Notes: generated by a model from the sequence alone, not told the origin. A DNA stretch of 64,000 nt from Branchiostoma floridae (GCF_000003815.2 NC_049985.1:21162888-21226887), one strand, 5' to 3'; numbered from the stretch's first letter, positions 1-11,746 are shown. Numbers and translations: made by a program.

Positions 1-129
1 TTTAGTGTTGTGACAAGTTTTCACAAATAATCACCGGTAGGTCCAGGTTCAGGTCAGGACCTGGACCTGATCCTCTGGACCTTGACCGTACCTGGACTTG
101 ATTTTTTTGTACCGGTACCCACCCCTAAC
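1..129. repeat. Truncated copy of the GGGGTGGGTACC-end DNA element
   Basis: The stretch repeats words such as 'aggtccaggt' and 'ctggacctga' and ends 'gtaccggtacccacccct'. The same layout and end are seen in the complete copy at 44098-44428, where the left end is the reverse complement of the right end. The left end here lies outside the window. Probably a non-autonomous DNA transposon; the superfamily is not settled. Confidence 0.6.
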
Positions 130-227
130 CATAACGTATCCAGGCAACAGATAGAAAACAGAAACTCTGCTGCAGTTCCTCCATTTTACATGTAGGTGAT
201 AATTGGCTTTTGGTAAAGTTGACTTAC

Positions 228-363
228 CCACGAGGCCACATTTGAGGAACATGTTGAAGTCGTCCGTGCTGTTTTCCTTGGGACACCTGCCGGCTTTACA
301 CCTGGACAGGAACACTGCTGCTAGCCATACACATCCCGTTATGCACAGGAACGCTAGCAAGCT
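228..363 (-). CDS. Membrane-protein gene, second transmembrane exon
   Basis: The acceptor is 'ttctcgtacag' and the donor 'gtaagt'. The exon encodes SLLAFLCITGCVWLAAVFLS, a single membrane span, then a basic Cys-containing loop and the sequence STDDFNMFLKCGLVG, and exits in phase 1. The next exon should lie beyond the left edge. Confidence 0.55.
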
Positions 364-3300
364 CTGTACGAGAACAACAAAGATAATTATATAAGACTTA
401 ACACCGTACCTGGATAGTCAAGTCAAGTTAATTGCACAACGATTGTAATAGGTACAATGTAAGGCAAATTATGTATAACTAACAACTACAAACTACTTAC
501 ATCAGTATACTAGTCTAACATGATAGAAAATATGGCGGCATAGTGTATTTCACATTGTTAAAGCCCCACTTCTCTTTTGCATAACATTATACAGGACATA
601 GTCTCCACCAGACTCCATAGTTGCTGGAAAACCTAAGGGTCGCGCGCTGTTCCCTAGCCGACTAACTTCCCTGGCCGGTTTACTCCTCTATGTGTTCCAT
701 TTCTACGGTTTTGCCAGAGACTTATGGAGTCTGGTAGAGACTAGATAGGATACTGCATAAAACAAGACATAAAGTTATCATTTTTTCTAGACACATTATG
801 TTCGTTCATGTGTTAGTATTAGTAGTGTTGGTCAGCTGTCAGCCAATCAGGTAATTCCCCACAACTTGCTTGAGGGAATTTTACTAGCCAATCACGTCTC
901 CATCTGTGGTGAAGAGGCAATGTGATTGGATGGTAGCGTTTTCCCAAACTTCAGGAGGGTGAGTGTCTGATTGGCTGATAGCTGCAGAACGTTAACACAG
1001 CGAGAGGGATAGATCACAGACCGTTAAGCCAGGGCCGTATAAAAGCCATGGAATGGTCAATGCAACGAATATATGTATAACAGACAGAGACAAAGGCGTG
1101 CTTACGTCGACATGTGGTTGGACGACGTCCTCCGTGATGAACTCGCTGATTGGCAGGACCGTTCCTATGACAACCAGTAACATGCCGTACATTCCACAGA
1201 ACCCCAGGGCGTAATACGTCACGTGATCCACCTGGCCTTCACTGGAGAACGGTTGAAAGGTATTGCTGCATATCATCATCATCACAACATATTACTCTTA
1301 CTGCATACTACTGTATACTTGCAACTTAATTGTAATTGTAGAAATATAAAATATGAAGTGTAAGAAATAAGAAATGTGCAATACGGTGCTTTGTATTCAG
1401 GTCATCCGGGAGAAAGATAATTAAGTTTGAGAAACTATAACAAAGGTACACTTTGCATCACTTTCTTCGAAGTTGTTAAATGCCGACCTTCGAGCTGTTC
1501 TTGGCTGTTAGCCAATGTCAATGTTGACAGGAGTTCGTTTTTAATGGGAAAGTCGGATGGCGGGTGGCGTTCTTGAACAAAGCCTTTGTTCAAGAACGGT
1601 TTAATCGTACGTGCTAAACCCACACAAAAACATACTGACAGTGACATTGGAGAGTGGGGCTATGGGTTGCCTAGAGACCGAATCAAAAACCGCATATCAC
1701 AACGAAAGTTCCACGACCTCATACCTTCGCCAAACCGATTACACCTTTACAATTGGCGTATAGAATTGTCATCAATCATGCAAATACGCTCCTCATTTGC
1801 AAAGATTATATCAGTTAATCATCTCCTCCACCTAGATAACAAACGAACACAATCTATGTTTAGAAGGAAGTTTTTCATCACATTTTCTGATAATTTATGC
1901 AAATGAGGTCCTCATTCGTATAATGAGTAAGAAATTCCAATCATTTGCCACAGTGGGGTTATAGCATTTACTTGTTATTTACGCAAAATTAGGTCTTTAT
2001 TTACTCAATATTTTTTTTATCAACATTCGTTTCTTTCACATGTTGCAATAGTTTAATCATATTGAGACCGGCGAAAGTAATGCGCTCGCGGATGTCATCC
2101 ATAAATTCAATTTAGCGTGGCCTTACGGTGATACACTCAAGTATTAGCCTCCTTCACAGGCGTCTCTGGGGGCCTTTGTGTAACTTTTTTTTTTTTTTTC
2201 TGATACGCGTTTTTTAACCGGGAATACGCCGGGAAAGAAAACAAAAATATGCCGGGAAAGAAATATGCAGAAACTTTCACCGCGAATTTTAAACCACCGC
2301 GAGCATTTTTCCCTGGTGGTAACGGACTACAGTACATGGTGATACCGCGAACTTAGCACCACCGCGTAAATCCCAGCGAACTTCAATGCATTTGCAGTAT
2401 CTACAAGGAAGCTTGTACGGGCCCCCAGCGCCCCGGTTGAAAATAGTTACGCCAAGGCCCACAGACACGCCTGTGAAGGAGGCTACTCAAGCATCTGCTC
2501 GGAGAGCCTAGTACAGACCCTCACGCCCCTCTGCTCCCCATAGACCACCAGCTGTCTGCTTCAGACAGATGCAGAGTCTTCCCAATTAACCCGCGAGAAT
2601 AAACAACGCTAAACACACATGTCCTGATGATCCAGCTGTCTAGCCGTCACGGCACAGATCGTGGACGTTCTACGCTCTTTCACGTACACGACACTTAAAA
2701 AAGCTTGTTACGTTTCATCTGAGCATGGCGTGTTTGACTTCACAGTCTTAGTTTTAAAGCTGGCGTTGCACAACAGGAAAACAGCATATTTTGTACCATT
2801 TTTTACTTGTCAGTTCCCCAGGAAACATGGGTAAAACGATACAAACATAGAAAGCCTAAAAACGTCGAAAACAGGTAGACTTAGATTTCTGTTTTCGGCA
2901 AAGATACTGGCGATTTCATTTTAGGGATCATTTCGTCGACCTTTTTTGCAATCAAGAAATCCGGTTGTAATCTCCAAGCAGATCCTACGGTGCCATAAGA
3001 TAGTATCAAAGTTTGCCAGGGAGTACAACCGGTCAAAGGAAGTCAAACGGGCAAATACACACTACTAGGTCGGCTTCACTTCTCTGGCAACTTGGGATAG
3101 TATCTTATGCTACCGTAGGATCTGCTTGGAGATCAACCCGGCAGACGGCTGTTGGTATTGTTTAATTTGTAACTCCAGTTTATGACTGACAGTCACCCGC
3201 TCGCATGCCTACGTTTACCGTTTGTTGATTTGTTCTATTTCTGCCCTCTTGTAAAAGTCTGTTGATGTGTTTTCACTCTGCGGTCCATTGAGACCTAAAA

Positions 3301-5730
3301 ACAAAGGCCACGTCACTTCCATTCAATGGAAAACACCAAAGCGCTCTTTTCAATCCTTGAAATCACATTTAGTTTGAGCAACAAACGACATGGTACTATC
3401 AGTGCAATGAACTAACAAGTGATAAGGAACTGGAGATACAAAGATAGCTCCATTGAGAATTCATGACCGACGGTTCATGCTTGCATGCAAACTTGTGAGC
3501 GCTGTGATTTTGTATCCCCTATGCTGTAATTTGTAATCTCAAAGCAGATATTGTTCTAGATACGCTATTTTACGTAATGAGCTATTCACAATTCTCGAAT
3601 CCAGCACAGCAGATTTCAAGGGCCTCGATGCTACAGACAGATTTGTATATATATCTTTAGATGTCACAACTCCCAAAATGCAAAGATAGGCAAATATATC
3701 AAACACTGCTTTGCTATTAGAAAGAGTAATGAAACTCATGATTAGCCCAACTCGATTGTAACACTATATCACACGACTTGTGTTAGCCCTTCTTGTTATG
3801 TTAATTAGGATGTTAAGTCTTATTCTATACACCTATTCTGTACTTTGTGTAACAGTCGTTGCCATACTTTGTACCATGAACAAATGTCGAGCAATAAAGT
3901 TCATCGATATTGCTGTGGCAAATGGTAAGGGGTTTAGCCGGCAGAGGAGTTATTGGCCAATAATAATAGTAATTTGGACCCATACGCTGTGTTTTATTTT
4001 TTTTAAGCACGGGGGAATTATCTCTAGTCTGAAACCAATGTGGTAAAAATGTTAGATTTATGTCATTACATTTCATCTGATTTGACTACGACTGAAAATG
4101 CAGGAAATAGTCACGTTAAACTTTTCTGGGTAGGATACCCCCAGACCACCATACAAAACTCACACCCGCATTGCTTAGCCGTGCAATGGGATCTCCCTAC
4201 ACTGTGCAACATTTCTTATTTTCCCACAAGCATCAAATTTTGAGTACCAACTGCACGTCAACCACAAAATGAAGTTACCGTAGCCTAAGGGCCATGAGAG
4301 CGGGTCATGAGGTCGGCATGCCGCCGAGGATCGTGTTCCGCCGCCCCGCTGCCCGGTTGTCGCCCCGGGCTAAGACCGTGATTTCAGCTGCGCCTCTATA
4401 TCAACCTTGAGCGGTTCTGTCATTCAGTCTTCGACAGTTTATTATACAAAAATTCCTAGATTAAAAAAAATCCTTATTGCTTCTACAATCGCCTGTTTTT
4501 ATTTTTAATGAACTCAAACAAATATTTGTTGCTTATACTCTTTTTACTCGATACAGAGTTACTCGACCCCAATCTTAATTGTTTTGGACAATCGTGTGTC
4601 AAGTTCAAGAAAACAACTTTTGGGAATCCAAAACAATATATCGTATTCGCTTGTGTGTTTGAATAGAACCAGAAGTAATTTTCTAAGGCCTCAATGCATA
4701 TTGAACTTTATCCGTTTGGACTTCGTCAAAATTACAGAAACATACATTTCGTGGGTATAATAATAATTCCAAATATAACCGTTCAATGTTTTCTTTAGAA
4801 TTTTTAATAAACCCAGTGCACAGCCAGATTATTTGGTTTTTTGTGGTAGTTTCATATCACTAACTAGAAATATCGTAAATGCAGAGAATAACGTGAAGAT
4901 ACGATGTCCACAAGAATGGGTGTGTGGATTGTGTTGTGTTGTTATGGCGACAGACCAACGTAAAGCACCACAAGACTATTATAGAAAATCGCGACAATAA
5001 CTTGCAAGTTAAAGCATTCCTTTTCTAGAAATGTGCTTATAACGTTATGTGTGTCTGCGTTTAACATGTGGATTTTCGCTTGCCGCGTCCTAAAAAAGTG
5101 GCCTTGCGTTTGTTGACACAGTATGGTGCCCTCACGCCTCTAGTTTCACGTACTCAAGTAGTGCCCACATGTGGTCAGTGTCTAATAATAATACTCGTCA
5201 ATGGACCCGAACATGGAATATGACAGTTAAAAACGTACCTAGAATCCCGAATTCTAGCTTAAGGAAAACCTAGTACCATTTAAGTAATTTAACGACGGAT
5301 ACCATGTAACGTTACCATTTCATTACGTTTTCCCTTGATACTTTCGAGTCGACAGAACTAGTGGCAGCATCGTAGGCTCGAAAAATCTTTAAAATCGTGG
5401 ATTCGCCCCGTGATCTACAAGTCCAAAGCTACTAGTACTACCCTTATTCTGTTGTTTTGTGTCTAGTCACCATAGACCACACGCACACACGAACTGTGTA
5501 CAGTTCGCTGTTTTGTTGCACACCTAGGGTGAACCCGGTAAACATGGTACCGTGAACTCACCTCGCTCTAAGCGGCGTCGTCACGTCCACGTCCCCCATG
5601 CTGCTTGTGTCGTCTGCCGGTGGAGGCGGCGGTGGTGGCGGGCGTGGTGGCGGGTCCGTCCAAGTGTTGTTGTCCCTCATACGATCCAGGGTCGAGCCGG
5701 GGTCCCGCGGGCTCACCACGGCAGTCTGAC
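228..5730 (-). CDS. Multi-pass membrane protein, partial (three exons; possibly otopetrin-like)
   Basis: Three minus-strand exons join in phase: 5730-5562, 1241-1106 and 363-228. The first encodes a cytoplasmic-type segment with an uninterrupted run of eight prolines (DPPPRPPPPPPPPADD). The second carries one strongly hydrophobic segment around GMYGMLLVVIGTVLPI. The third carries another, LLAFLCITGCVWLAAVFL, followed by a Cys-rich loop (SRCKAGRCPKE). The introns begin GT and end AG, and the phases agree (2 then 0, leaving phase 1 at the left edge). Earlier exons to the right and later exons off the left edge are missing, so neither start nor stop is known. The spacing of two helices with an acidic residue after the first, then 'FLKCGLVG', recalls the first helices of otopetrin proton channels, but I could not confirm this. 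Another tetraspan-type or transporter family is equally possible. Confidence 0.5.
599..743. mobile_element. Short TIR MITE (TAGTCTCYACCAG family), copy 1
   Basis: Terminal inverted repeats of about 20 bases ('tagtctccaccagactcc' and 'ggagtctggtagagacta') enclose a core with 'gctgttccctagc' and 'ttgttccatttctac'-like words. The same core is found at 13476-13566 and 35799-35911. The 35799 copy has an 8-bp target-site duplication, which points to the hAT superfamily. Confidence 0.75.
833..984. mobile_element. MITE-like element with CCAAT-containing inverted ends
   Basis: The left end 'cagctgtcagccaatcag' and the right end 'ctgattggctgatagctg' are inverted repeats with few mismatches around about 150 bases of unique DNA. 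The ends contain CCAAT motifs, so a promoter-like role is conceivable, but a short DNA transposon is simpler. Confidence 0.5.
1106..1241 (-). CDS. Membrane-protein gene, first transmembrane exon
   Basis: The exon lies between acceptor 'cgttctccag' and donor 'gtaagc'. Read in the phase left by the proline-rich exon it gives EGQVDHVTYYALGFCGMYGM and continues hydrophobic (LLVVIGTVLPI), then charged (SEFITEDVV). A second in-frame acceptor lies 19-20 bases upstream ('gatatgcag'), but it has a poor pyrimidine tract. Confidence 0.55.
2145..2485. mobile_element. TIR element with 9-bp target-site duplication (Mutator-like)
   Basis: The inverted ends are 'tagcctccttcacaggcgt' and its complement ending 'ctgtgaaggaggcta'. 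The flanks are 'ctcaagtat' (2136-2144) and 'ctcaagcat' (2486-2494), a 9-bp duplication with one mismatch. Nine-base duplications are typical of Mutator-like elements. The interior has 'accaccgcga' words on both strands and no coding potential. Confidence 0.7.
2970..3133. mobile_element. Palindromic MITE (ATCTCCAAGCAGAT family)
   Basis: The left arm begins 'atctccaagcagatcctac' and the right arm ends with its complement 'gtaggatctgcttggagat'. The inner words 'gatagtatcaaa' and 'gggatagtatctta' also mirror each other. Further copies lie at 10034-10200 and 32120-32545, and a lone end at 7122-7135. Confidence 0.8.
3140..5540. other. Intron or spacer with nothing recognised
   Basis: This AT-rich stretch lies between the proline-rich and the first membrane exon of the leftmost gene. 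I see no exon with good splice sites and coding-like codon use. The open frames at 3780-4243 overlap on both strands and have no family resemblance. Confidence 0.5.
5562..5730 (-). CDS. Membrane-protein gene, proline-rich exon
   Basis: The exon starts after 'tttatccag' and ends before 'gtgagt' (read on the minus strand). The only open frame gives QTAVVSPRDPGSTLDRMRD, then the polyproline run and an acidic DDTSSMGDVDV segment. Entry is in phase 1 and exit in phase 2. GC content is well above the surrounding DNA, as expected for coding sequence here. No hydrophobic stretch; probably cytoplasmic. Confidence 0.55.
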
Positions 5731-5841
5731 CTGGATAAAGGAAACCAAAACAAAGCTATTACTGGATGAGGGTCACTCAGGTTCACTCACACAATATGAG
5801 AATATACTCGTAGATAATAGTAGCCAAGGAAAGGCGTAGAG

Positions 5842-6006
5842 ATAGCCTGGATGCCAGACTGTTTCCGAAGCTATCAAATTCAAAACAGAGACCAGCTCAT
5901 CTGCTTCGGGGCCAACATACCCGAAGGAAATTTTATCACAGACACAAAAACAGACCTCCGTTAGATAAAGCCAAGGACCTGGAAACAGTCTGGCACTCAA
6001 GGTAGC
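5842..6006. mobile_element. Short TIR element
   Basis: The left end 'atgccagactgtttcc' is mirrored by 'ggaaacagtctggcact' at the right. The interior is short and non-coding. No clear target-site duplication was found. Confidence 0.5.
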
Positions 6007-6865
6007 ATAGTGGATCATAGAGAAGATTTGTGGAGAAGTAGAAAACACCAGGGTCGTCAGCCTCACGGGAGTCAAAATTTCCTTTGGGGCATGCTGGCCC
6101 TGGAGCCGAGAAGCTCAACTTGCGTGTGTATGACGCTCACGGAGCAGTCTGGATTCAGGCTAAAAACAAGAGAAACCGAGCAGACAACTACAACTGCAGC
6201 AGTAGCAGCGCCAAAGAACACGCCCTTTGTACGTCTTAAAACGTGGAGAAGAGGCCCTGTGTGCCCTGGCCAAAATCATTCTGTCCCTAAGCCACGGTCC
6301 AGATAGTGCAGAAGTCAACGGTGGCTGAAATACTGTACAAATTCTGAAAGTGAAACAAACAAAAAATACCAACCGTACAAGATAGTCACTTTAAGGATCC
6401 CCAACTCGCCGTAATAAAAATGAGGGAGTAATATGCCCTGACTGACGGTGTACGTTGACACCCAAAAAATACCAGTTCCTTGCACAAGCAGCAAAGCGGT
6501 TCCAAAGCTTGAGGCCGGCAGTACAAAACGTCGCGTTTACACCACAAGGATGTTTACTGTACAAGTAGCACACGGCACAGATCGTGGGATACCACTGTTG
6601 TTATCTCACCCAGACTCGCGCTAAAGCTCTCCCGGGCTCCAACATGCGAGGCAAAACATCTGCTTCGAATCACTCTCAAAAATCAGTAAACTTCAAGATT
6701 CTTCTTATCTCTCTTTGCAGATCTTTCCGGGATGTGAGAGGATCCTTCCAAGATGTCGGTAAACAACAACTACAACCTTTTATCTTGCTATTAAAGATTC
6801 TTGACACTCGTGAAAAAAATTGTTAACCTTTCAGTCATCTTTATAGAACCCACACCCCTTTTTGG

Positions 6866-7101
6866 TCGTCTTCTTGCTTGCTTGTATACCCCGTAGTACC
6901 CCACCTCTATGAGGGTCTGCATGGGGGTACTGACAACGATTTACCCTCACTACGAATTACGTAAAATAAAATAGCTTCCCTACGAATCACGGGAAATTAA
7001 AAAGACCTGTCTACGCCTTACGGAAAAGAACATGCAGACCCCCCTCTATGAGTATAGATATCATAGTTCAGGTAACGTAGTAAGTAAGCAAGCGACAAGA
7101 C
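6866..7101. mobile_element. Palindromic element with two nested inverted-repeat blocks
   Basis: The outer blocks are 'gtcttcttgcttgcttg' and 'aagtaagcaagcgacaagac'. The inner blocks are 'cctctatgagggtctgcatg' and 'catgcagacccccctctatg'. The middle repeats 'ctacgaatcacg'-like words. Non-coding. Confidence 0.55.
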
Positions 7102-7194
7102 ATTCATAAATCGTACAATATCTGCTTGGAGATCAACCTATCTACTGAAACAACAAGAGAGGGCGAGTAGAACAGAAATAAACTATATATACAA

Positions 7195-7330
7195 ATATCC
7201 TGACCGATCTGGGAATCGAACCCGGGTCCTCAAGATCACAACACTAGCAGCCTAAGTGCCTGAGCCAAAAGCCTGACAGTCGTTTGGCATGGTCAGTTAG
7301 CGCTACTTAAACCCACCCAGTGTTACACTA
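7195..7330 (-). repeat. tRNA-derived SINE, minus strand
   Basis: On the minus strand 'ggacccgggttcgattccc' contains a good Pol III B box (GGTTCGATTCC). About 35 bases upstream lies the A-box-like 'tggctcaggcac'. The rest does not fold as a functional tRNA that I can see, so this is a SINE head. Confidence 0.6.
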
Positions 7331-8380
7331 CACAGCGACATTTTTACCTTTCTTCATTCTCCGAAGTGCACGCGAACAAGTTGAGAACCTCTATCAAAGT
7401 TTTGGAAGACCACAAGCTCAGTTCGGTGTCTTGACTTCGGTATCTGCAAAGCTGACTGGAATCCGGAAACTTCCTCACATTCCTGAGTGGAAGAACCGTG
7501 CTGGCAATTCCAACCAATTTCCTCGAATCTCCGGCCCAGTTGTGCAGAAGTGTCTGTTGTCATTGTTGGGTGCTTCCATCGTTTGAAACAGCGGGGAAAA
7601 GTCACGTCCAGCCAATTCAGTCACGCCTGCATGTGGCGGGAAAATCCCTGAAACTTGGCGGGAAATTCCTGACTGGTGGAAGTCAGGGAAGTGAAGGCCA
7701 GAGGAGGCAGATGTCACGACTCGTTTGCGCTTAGTAGGCCATTGTAAATCAAATCTATGGCTGACATAATTTTTTCCCTAACTCAACACACAGAAAATGT
7801 GCAACCATGCTGTAAAAAATGGACGCTGCCAGAAATACAAAATGATATTGGAACTTAAAATGCAAAATGATATCGAGAAACGGATTGAGAGAAGTCATGC
7901 AATTGCAAAGTCGAAAAGGAGGATGTGAAAGAACAACAACAACAACAAAAAATTAAGAGTGCCCAGTTTGTTATACCATATCTTGTCTGTTCAGTTATTT
8001 GTTAACCTTTCCGATAGTCCTGACCAGATATGATTTTTAATGATGATGGCAACTTTTGTCTTAAATTTCTCAACTGATTGTTTACACGTTCGCATCAGTT
8101 TTGTGGCGCACAGTGTATGTCATCCATATAAGTGGATCAGTTTGGCCATAGTGGTACAGGCTGCTATCCGGAGGGGGGAGGTCGTTAACTGGGTGTGTGG
8201 CATTGATTTGTCACGTATAGCCTAGGTTTTATCTCAAAGGAGACGTAATTGTATACCCTGCTCTAGGGCCAGAGCAAGGAAATTTTATGGAAGACACAGA
8301 ACTCTCATTGATACTTGAATGTAAGTTCATCTGTGATGGTAACCTTGCTAGTAACATTAACAGGTTCAAATGTTCAAGAC
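7331..8380. other. Spacer with no gene recognised
   Basis: Overlapping ORFs on both strands at 7320-7734 are not supported by codon use or family resemblance. An A-rich CAA repeat lies near 7935. No host exon is visible. Confidence 0.45.
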
Positions 8381-8668
8381 AACCTAAGCAATATTAGATC
8401 GTTGAAAGTGGAAATAGTCAGGATAAGGCAACCTATATGATATTGACATCTAATGCACTGTTTTAGCACATTTACATCATAATTTCATAAATTGAGTCGT
8501 TAAAAGGGGCGCAGGAATGAGTCACACTTGTCTCTGGGCCGTTTTTAACCGCTCAAATGATGAAATAATCATGTAAACGTGGGAATACAGTGCGGTAGAT
8601 GTTAATATCATACATGTTGCCATGTTCGGAATATTTCCACTTTTAATGCTGTAATATTGCTTAGGTTG
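8381..8668. mobile_element. MITE with AACCTAAGCAATATTA ends
   Basis: The left end 'aacctaagcaatatta' is repeated inverted at the right as 'taatattgcttaggtt'. The interior words 'gtggaaatagtc' and 'atatttccac' also pair. The 288-base element has no ORF. Confidence 0.7.
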
Positions 8669-8875
8669 CCTTTCATACATTCAGTTCATATGTGGTGAAA
8701 TGACTTGCCTTGTAGCAAAACAGCCATGTTTACCATCAACAGCCTTGGCTACTGTAGGATTAAACTGTGCATCTGGATCCTTTGGAAGTGTGTATACAGT
8801 TTCCATGATCACTTCCTATTTTAATCCATCCTGCCGGAAATCTGGGCTTCAGAACAGAACTGCAGCCTTGGTAAG

Positions 8876-9250
8876 AGATAGAAGATGGGCGTGGCTTAAT
8901 CATGTGAAAATGGGGGTTGCCCCACCCACAAGGGGGGTCCTTTGAATTGTGCTTTCCAACCCTTAATCATCTAATCCCATAAGCAATTGCCTCGCACTGT
9001 GTCAGTGACACTGCTTCAAATTAGCCGACCACTGGTGCAGATAAAGTGTTGTACTATGAAAAAGTAGTGTGGTACTATGTAATAGATAGAAGATGGGCGT
9101 GGCTTGATTTACCCTGGGAAACCAGCTCGAGAAGTGCGTGTTGTAGGGATCGGTAAACATTGCGTGCCTCGTTAGGAGTCTGCGTTTTCCCAGGGTAGGC
9201 TTGATTATGTGAAACTAGGGGTTGCCCCACCCACAAGGGGTTCCTTTAAC
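8876..9250. repeat. Two direct copies of a 70-base sequence, one carrying an insertion
   Basis: Copy 1 (8876-8945) and copy 2 (9085-9109 plus 9198-9250) share 'gatagaagatgggcgtgg' and 'gttgccccacccacaagggg'. Copy 2 is split by the small element at 9110-9197, so copy 1 shows the site before insertion. Confidence 0.75.
9110..9197. mobile_element. 88-bp MITE with TACCCTGGGAAA ends and 8-9-bp target duplication
   Basis: The ends are 'taccctgggaaa' and 'tttcccagggta'. The flanks 'ggcttgatt' occur at 9101-9109 and again at 9198-9206. The duplication length and the terminal sequence fit hAT (8 bp) or Mutator-like (9 bp). Confidence 0.8.
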
Positions 9251-9267
9251 ACCCGAGGCGAAGCACT

Positions 9268-9482
9268 TTTTCTGCACTATGACTATGTGGATATAACCAA
9301 AGTAATTGAAGGGCTCCCATTGGCTGAGGGGTAGTGGCCATGTTCTAATTTATGTAAATTTAACACAGTAACAAACTTTCTTCTTAGTACCGCACTTTTT
9401 TCATAGTAGTTTTTCTGCACTATGTGGATATAAAAATAATAATTGAAGGGCTCCCATTGGCTGAGGGATAGTTGCCATGTTA
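9268..9482. repeat. Direct repeat of about 145-base spacing
   Basis: The words 'gactatgtggatata' and 'gggctcccattggctgag' recur at 9281-9343 and 9418-9482 with small changes. No coding content. Confidence 0.6.
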
Positions 9483-9699
9483 TAAGTTCGATGCCGTCAC
9501 TAATCTACAAGTAGATGTGTGGAGACTACTACAGCTGCAAGTTTTTGTCACGAAACTCTAATATTGCAATTTTCCAACATCTACTTGCCACTATTCGGTG
9601 CAATCTCCAAGTAGATGTCAGGTTTAGGTTAAGCTGTGTGTACACAGAGCAACAATTTTGCCTCAAAGCATATGTTTTCTCAACGCTTTCACCACCAAG

Positions 9700-9830
9700 G
9701 TCGAGATTGGATAAATTCCCGATGTGGGAATCGAACCTGGGCCCGCCAGCTTACCCAACACCAATCCATAACCCGCCTATGCCAAAAGGTCCGTCCCAGT
9801 TGAACTGACCAGTGGTCGGCTTGAACGCCA
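9700..9830 (-). repeat. tRNA-derived SINE head, minus strand
   Basis: The minus strand reads 'gcccaggttcgattccca', a near-perfect B box in the same context as the SINE at 7195-7330. The upstream A box is degraded. Confidence 0.5.
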
Positions 9831-10033
9831 CTGTTTCACCGTTAGACATTCAATCAATGTATACCTAATAGTGTAGATATATAACGTTACATATCACGCT
9901 AAGTCTCTAAGAAGAGTAGAGTTCATCGGTTGGGTAGGAGTCTCGCTCCAGTTGAAACCGCTCTACTTCTTTCCCAAAGCTAAACTACTACCAGCCCCTG
10001 GCCAAAACATTTTTATTTTGTGTGTCTGACATC

Positions 10034-10200
10034 AATCTCCAAGCAGATTCCTCCGGTGGCATAAAACAGTAACTTAAGCTGGGGAAGGGGTTTAGCAGTA
10101 AAAATTGTCCGCGGTGGCCAACTTTACTCCTCTGCCGGCTAAACTCCTTCCCCAGCTTGTGTTACTGTTTTATGCCACCGGAGGAATCTGCTTGGAGATT
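10034..10200. mobile_element. Near-perfect palindromic MITE (ATCTCCAAGCAGAT family)
   Basis: Reading inward from both ends gives 'aatctccaagcagattcctc' and its complement, then 'ggcataaaacagtaac' and its complement, then 'agctggggaaggggtttag' and its complement. The arms are about 70 bases with a short loop, so a single strand would form a very stable hairpin. Confidence 0.85.
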
Positions 10201-11740
10201 AGTCTGACATCACAATTGCAACACAGATGACAAATGATATTACTTAAAATAATAATAAGACGAACGGAAATGTATCACAGAGCGGTCATAAGCCAAACAT
10301 CTGCTTGGTGCTCAGATACAAATTTACAACATATGGTTTTCACAACTCCGACTGTTGTCAACAGGCGTACCCATTTCAATAACTCTTTCTGATTAAAAAC
10401 CGACTGAACGAAAAACAAGCAAGGACGATGTGTCGTTCTCTGTCCTTGGTTACGCCTGACTGAATGCTCCAAAGGATTTCCATGTCCTCGCTGTGACAGG
10501 ATTGTTTATACTTACAATTACGTATAGTGATGATCAACACCTAATTCCTTTTTTTTGTCTCCTTTGGTTTCTTTGCTCCCGAATCTTGCCATCCCTTTAA
10601 TACAGCTCTCTAAAAGCTTATGCGTTTTTTTAGGGGGGGGGGGGGGTACATATTGTAAAGGAAGGTTTTCCTGTCTTACAAACCTGCCAGGTGTTCCAGA
10701 TAGACTTCAATGATCCTCAGGTACACAACTACTTCTCACTGAGTCAGACACCTTTTTTTATAATTTTGTAGACTGGAACGTTTTTATGCCGGAGATTCGT
10801 ATCTTTACAATACCTCCCCCCACAAAAAAAAAAAAAAAAATTAACAGCCCCCGCAATCCTGAAAGACTGCGAAGGAGGCTAGGCTACTGGCTAGACTATT
10901 CTACTATTCAAGCAGAGGTTAGGTTCCAACTTGTTTTTACATACAAGTATACGCCCTTTCATGCGTGTTTATCGGACTTTTTGCTGTGGAACGACAAAGA
11001 CTACTGTAGCGTAGAGTCTACTATACCAAGGACTATACTAATGTGTTTAGCTAGACCTTACCCTGTAGTCGTACTCCAAATGAATTGATCTAGGCGGCTA
11101 CTGTCATACATTCTGAAAAAAAAACCCGTCTCAATCTTTCCAATTAAGTTTTATCTTTCCAATCAACCTCTACCTAGAAGTCCTGTAGTCACGAAATTTA
11201 CTTCCAAGACCATGTCAAAGGACCAACAAGAGCGAGAGTTACTTGAGCTCGAGGGAAATCAAAAGGAATTGTTTATTCATCATAATTTCCACGTGAAGGC
11301 TACCCCCTGTGGTAAATCATACACACTTCCTTTGTCATTTCACACCACTGCTTCTTTTCAATTCAGACCTGACTAAAACCTGGAATTAGAAATTACATGC
11401 TACCAGTTTCAACATACAATGATACATATTCTTTTGTCAGGCTACGTAGAGGGGAAAAATTCGTCTCAAAACTCCTTTTGTCCCCTCTGCGTAGGAGAAT
11501 GCCCGCTGTGTTCTATTCGATTTTTTTTCGTAACTTCGTATCTATATATTTGTTTGTTGGTTTGAACCTTTATTTATTCACGATAGCTCAAATCGGCCTG
11601 CAGGGATTTATATCACGCGTGTATGCAAAACCTAGTACGTCCTTGGTGTATGGTACAAAATATATGCAATGATAATAAAGTGGAACTAGAAGATGGTATA
11701 TGGTCCGTGTTTACTCATTTTCCAAATGCTGAAGTTAAGT
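10201..11740. other. Spacer with no gene recognised
   Basis: The stretch holds a poly-G tract (about 10631-10646), a poly-A tract (about 10824-10840) and one end of the CAAGCAGAGGTTAGG-type MITE near 10908-10930. Minus-strand 10275-10472 is open but has no recognisable domain. Confidence 0.45.
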
Positions 11741-11746
11741 CATGAT

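Noticed and set aside
7205-7260. A tRNA gene on the minus strand
   Set aside because: A good B box, but the arms do not pair as a tRNA and similar heads recur elsewhere, so it is a SINE.
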